Shown here one piece after another: positions 62,453 through 64,000 of a DNA stretch of 64,000 bases. This DNA is from Bacteroidales bacterium WCE2008 (GTDB lineage Bacteria > Bacteroidota > Bacteroidia > Bacteroidales > UBA932): NCBI GenBank assembly GCA_900167925.1, contig FUZM01000001.1, positions 62,001-126,000 of the forward strand, written 5' to 3'. Positions within the stretch are counted from its first letter, which is position 1. Every line of letters starts with the position of its first letter. The translations under genes and the position numbers were made by a program. The notes under the pieces were generated by a model that had not been told where the DNA came from, ran no database searches, and saw nothing but the letters and a program-made list of their open reading frames with translations.

Positions 62453-63514
62453 ATGGAAAAATATAGTAATGTCATTGTATTCGAGCCCGAGCTGGACAGC
62501 AATGACGGTGTTCAAATAAGCATTGACCAGGATGAATATGGGTTCTCGCTGGTCGATATCCCAATGAACCATTATGAAACAGATTTGGATGACTTCTCTG
62601 TTCTTGTGAGAATCAATGCATTCTCATGCAATTACAGAGATAAAGGATATTTAAAACTATTTCTAAACAGATGTCATGATCAGAAAAAACACTATTATTC
62701 TTTTTTCGGATCAGAGTTTTCCGGCGAAGTAATCAAAGTTGGAAGGCTAGTGAAATCCTTTAAAAGGGGCGATCGGGTCATGCCGGATCATTGTTATCCA
62801 TTTAAAACGGATAGAATAATGGGAGGGATAATTACGAATATTGCATCCAAGCGTATCCAGCGTTTTAGGGAATCCGAGCTGATCAAGATCCCGGACAATA
62901 TGACGGATGTCGAGGCTGCAGCATTTTCACTTTCGGCAATGACCTCTAACTCAATGGTAAAGAAAGCTAATATAACCAGTGGCGATAAAGTTCTTGTCAC
63001 ATCTTTTTTTTCAAATACGGCATTCGGATGTTTAGAAATACTAAAAGAGTTAAAAGATATAGAACTGTATGCTTTAACAACGCATCCCGACGGAGCAAAC
63101 CAACTAAAGGGACATTTTAATTTAAAGAAGGTGTTTAATCCATCTGATTTTATGGACAATAGTAAAATGGAGGGGCTTTTGTTCAACGTAATTTTGGACC
63201 CGTTTGTTGATATACATATTGACTGCTTGTCGAATTATTTAAACTTTAATTCAAGATACATTACGTGTGGAATCAGTAACAATAAAACAACTGTTAATCT
63301 GCAGAACGCATGTTATAATCTTATAAAGTCGAATTCCGTACTCATCGGCAACTGCCTTGGTACAAGGAAGGATCTTGAAGAAGTGACACAGAAGTATGTT
63401 GATGGCAGATATGTGATTCATATAGACAGCGTGTACACTGGAGATCAGCTTCTGCCGTTTATTTCCAGGACTTTTAATGAGAGGCACACAGGAAAAGTTA
63501 TATACAAATATTAA
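62453..63514 (+). CDS. Medium-chain dehydrogenase/reductase, possible LanJ-like enzyme
   Basis: This 353-residue MDR protein has the GroES-like N-domain with AFSCNYRDKGYLKLF, GSEFSGEVIKVGRLVKSFKRG and GDRVMPDHCYPF, then a Rossmann domain (SGDKVLVTSFFSNTAFGCLEIL) with an altered nucleotide loop, and MTDVEAAAFSLSAMTS. In lanthipeptide clusters zinc-type MDR enzymes (LanJA) reduce dehydroalanine to D-alanine. Its place between precursor and LanC supports that role but does not prove it. AT-rich. Confidence 0.75.
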   Translation: MEKYSNVIVFEPELDSNDGVQISIDQDEYGFSLVDIPMNHYETDLDDFSVLVRINAFSCNYRDKGYLKLFLNRCHDQKKHYYSFFGSEFSGEVIKVGRLVKSFKRGDRVMPDHCYPFKTDRIMGGIITNIASKRIQRFRESELIKIPDNMTDVEAAAFSLSAMTSNSMVKKANITSGDKVLVTSFFSNTAFGCLEILKELKDIELYALTTHPDGANQLKGHFNLKKVFNPSDFMDNSKMEGLLFNVILDPFVDIHIDCLSNYLNFNSRYITCGISNNKTTVNLQNACYNLIKSNSVLIGNCLGTRKDLEEVTQKYVDGRYVIHIDSVYTGDQLLPFISRTFNERHTGKVIYKY

Positions 63515-63525
63515 AATCAACACTT

Positions 63526-64000
63526 ATGAAGTGGAGTAGCTTGATATCAGAAAAGAAGGATCGGTCTATTATAGATATGGAACTGACCAAGATTTATTCT
63601 TATTTGCGAGATAGAAATGATTACGATACATGGGGAGTACTAAATGGTCTGTCCGGAGTAATACTCTATTTTGCTGAAATGTACAAGTGCTACCATGACG
63701 AAGAGATATTAAATGCTCTGAATGAAAAGACCGAGATACTCCTGGAGCATATTCAGGATGAGAAGATACCGACATTCTGCAGCGGGTTAGCCGGCATATG
63801 TTGGACCCTTCGCTATTTAAACACAAATAAGCTTATCGAATGTGATGATATAGATGAAGTATTAGCGAATATTGATGCCTATATTAAACTGCTGTATGAG
63901 AATTACTTTATAAACAATATCGATTTCTTACATGGAGGGGTGGGCATAGCCTATTATTTTTTGTTATCCGACCCCAAATATGGTCCAAAATCTGGACGGT
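63526..64000 (+). CDS. LanC-like lanthionine cyclase, N-terminal part
   Basis: A 158-codon open frame without a stop before the right edge, starting 11 nt after the MDR gene. It has the repeated LanC barrel motifs: WGVLNGLSGVILYFAEMY, FCSGLAGICWTLRYL and DFLHGGVGIAYYF. LanC enzymes join Cys thiols to dehydro-amino acids, forming lanthionine rings, using a zinc bound by two Cys and a His that would lie in the missing C-terminal half. It belongs to the same operon as the precursor. Confidence 0.8.
   Translation, partial: MKWSSLISEKKDRSIIDMELTKIYSYLRDRNDYDTWGVLNGLSGVILYFAEMYKCYHDEEILNALNEKTEILLEHIQDEKIPTFCSGLAGICWTLRYLNTNKLIECDDIDEVLANIDAYIKLLYENYFINNIDFLHGGVGIAYYFLLSDPKYGPKSGR

Overview
The window reads as a chromosomal segment of a member of the Bacteroidales (Bacteroidota). 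The evidence is a SusC/SusD pair, a DUF4249/TonB-receptor pair, secreted FISUMP-like and DUF4988/BACON-type lipoproteins, MKK-type signal peptides, an almost complete lack of Shine-Dalgarno sites, and many promoters with the Bacteroidota -7 box TAnnTTTG, often with a TTG about 18-20 nt upstream. Most of the segment is dense housekeeping DNA. Two stretches look accessory: about 24.8-27.7 kb (two toxin-antitoxin loci and gene remnants) and the AT-richer right end from about 61.7 kb.

Layout. 1-0.2 kb: start of a secreted protein running off the left edge. 0.8-4.5 kb: twin TPR/membrane/HTH regulators on the minus strand. 4.5-11.2 kb: a minus-strand operon of two related lipoproteins, a C10 (streptopain-like) cysteine protease, a third related lipoprotein, a DUF4249 lipoprotein and a TonB-dependent receptor. 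11.3-16.3 kb: rsmA, a DMT exporter, then proC-proB-proA. 16.3-24.8 kb: a secreted alpha/beta hydrolase, outer-membrane barrels and an isolated SusC/SusD pair. 24.8-27.7 kb: a GH3 glycosidase remnant, parDE, a FISUMP-like protein, a small lipoprotein and an orphan Phd-type antitoxin. 27.8-28.1 kb: a tRNA-Leu(UAA) interrupted by a 231-nt group I intron. 28.2-40.7 kb: comF, fabG, ahcY, nhaA, a PepP-type peptidase, DUF456, asd, HD phosphohydrolase, cardiolipin synthase, NfeD-like protein, flotillin, a small XRE regulator and an omega-amidase-like nitrilase. 40.7-53.3 kb: one branched-chain amino-acid operon, ilvD-ilvB-ilvN-ilvC-leuA-leuC-leuD-leuA2/cimA-leuB-ilvE. 53.4-61.4 kb: two large paralogous lipoproteins around a convergent secreted protein. 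61.9-64.0 kb: start of a lanthipeptide-type cluster (double-glycine precursor, MDR reductase, LanC-like cyclase) that runs off the right edge.

The three most notable items are these. (1) The tRNA-Leu(UAA) carries a compact group I intron at the canonical cyanobacterial/plastid position; P3, P4, P7 and P8 pairings can be traced by eye. (2) The ilv/leu operon has a textbook attenuator: a 25-residue leader peptide with an 11-residue run containing 10 Ile/Val/Leu, followed by mutually exclusive antiterminator and terminator stems. (3) The right edge holds a Cys-rich RiPP precursor next to a reductase and a LanC homologue, in DNA visibly AT-richer than the rest.

Functionally, the core of the window makes proline, aspartate semialdehyde and all three branched-chain amino acids and recycles S-adenosylhomocysteine. 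The accessory loci deal with surface nutrient capture (SusCD, protease/TonB locus), surface display (lipoproteins) and competition (lanthipeptide). All functional assignments come from reading translated sequence by eye; no database search was run.
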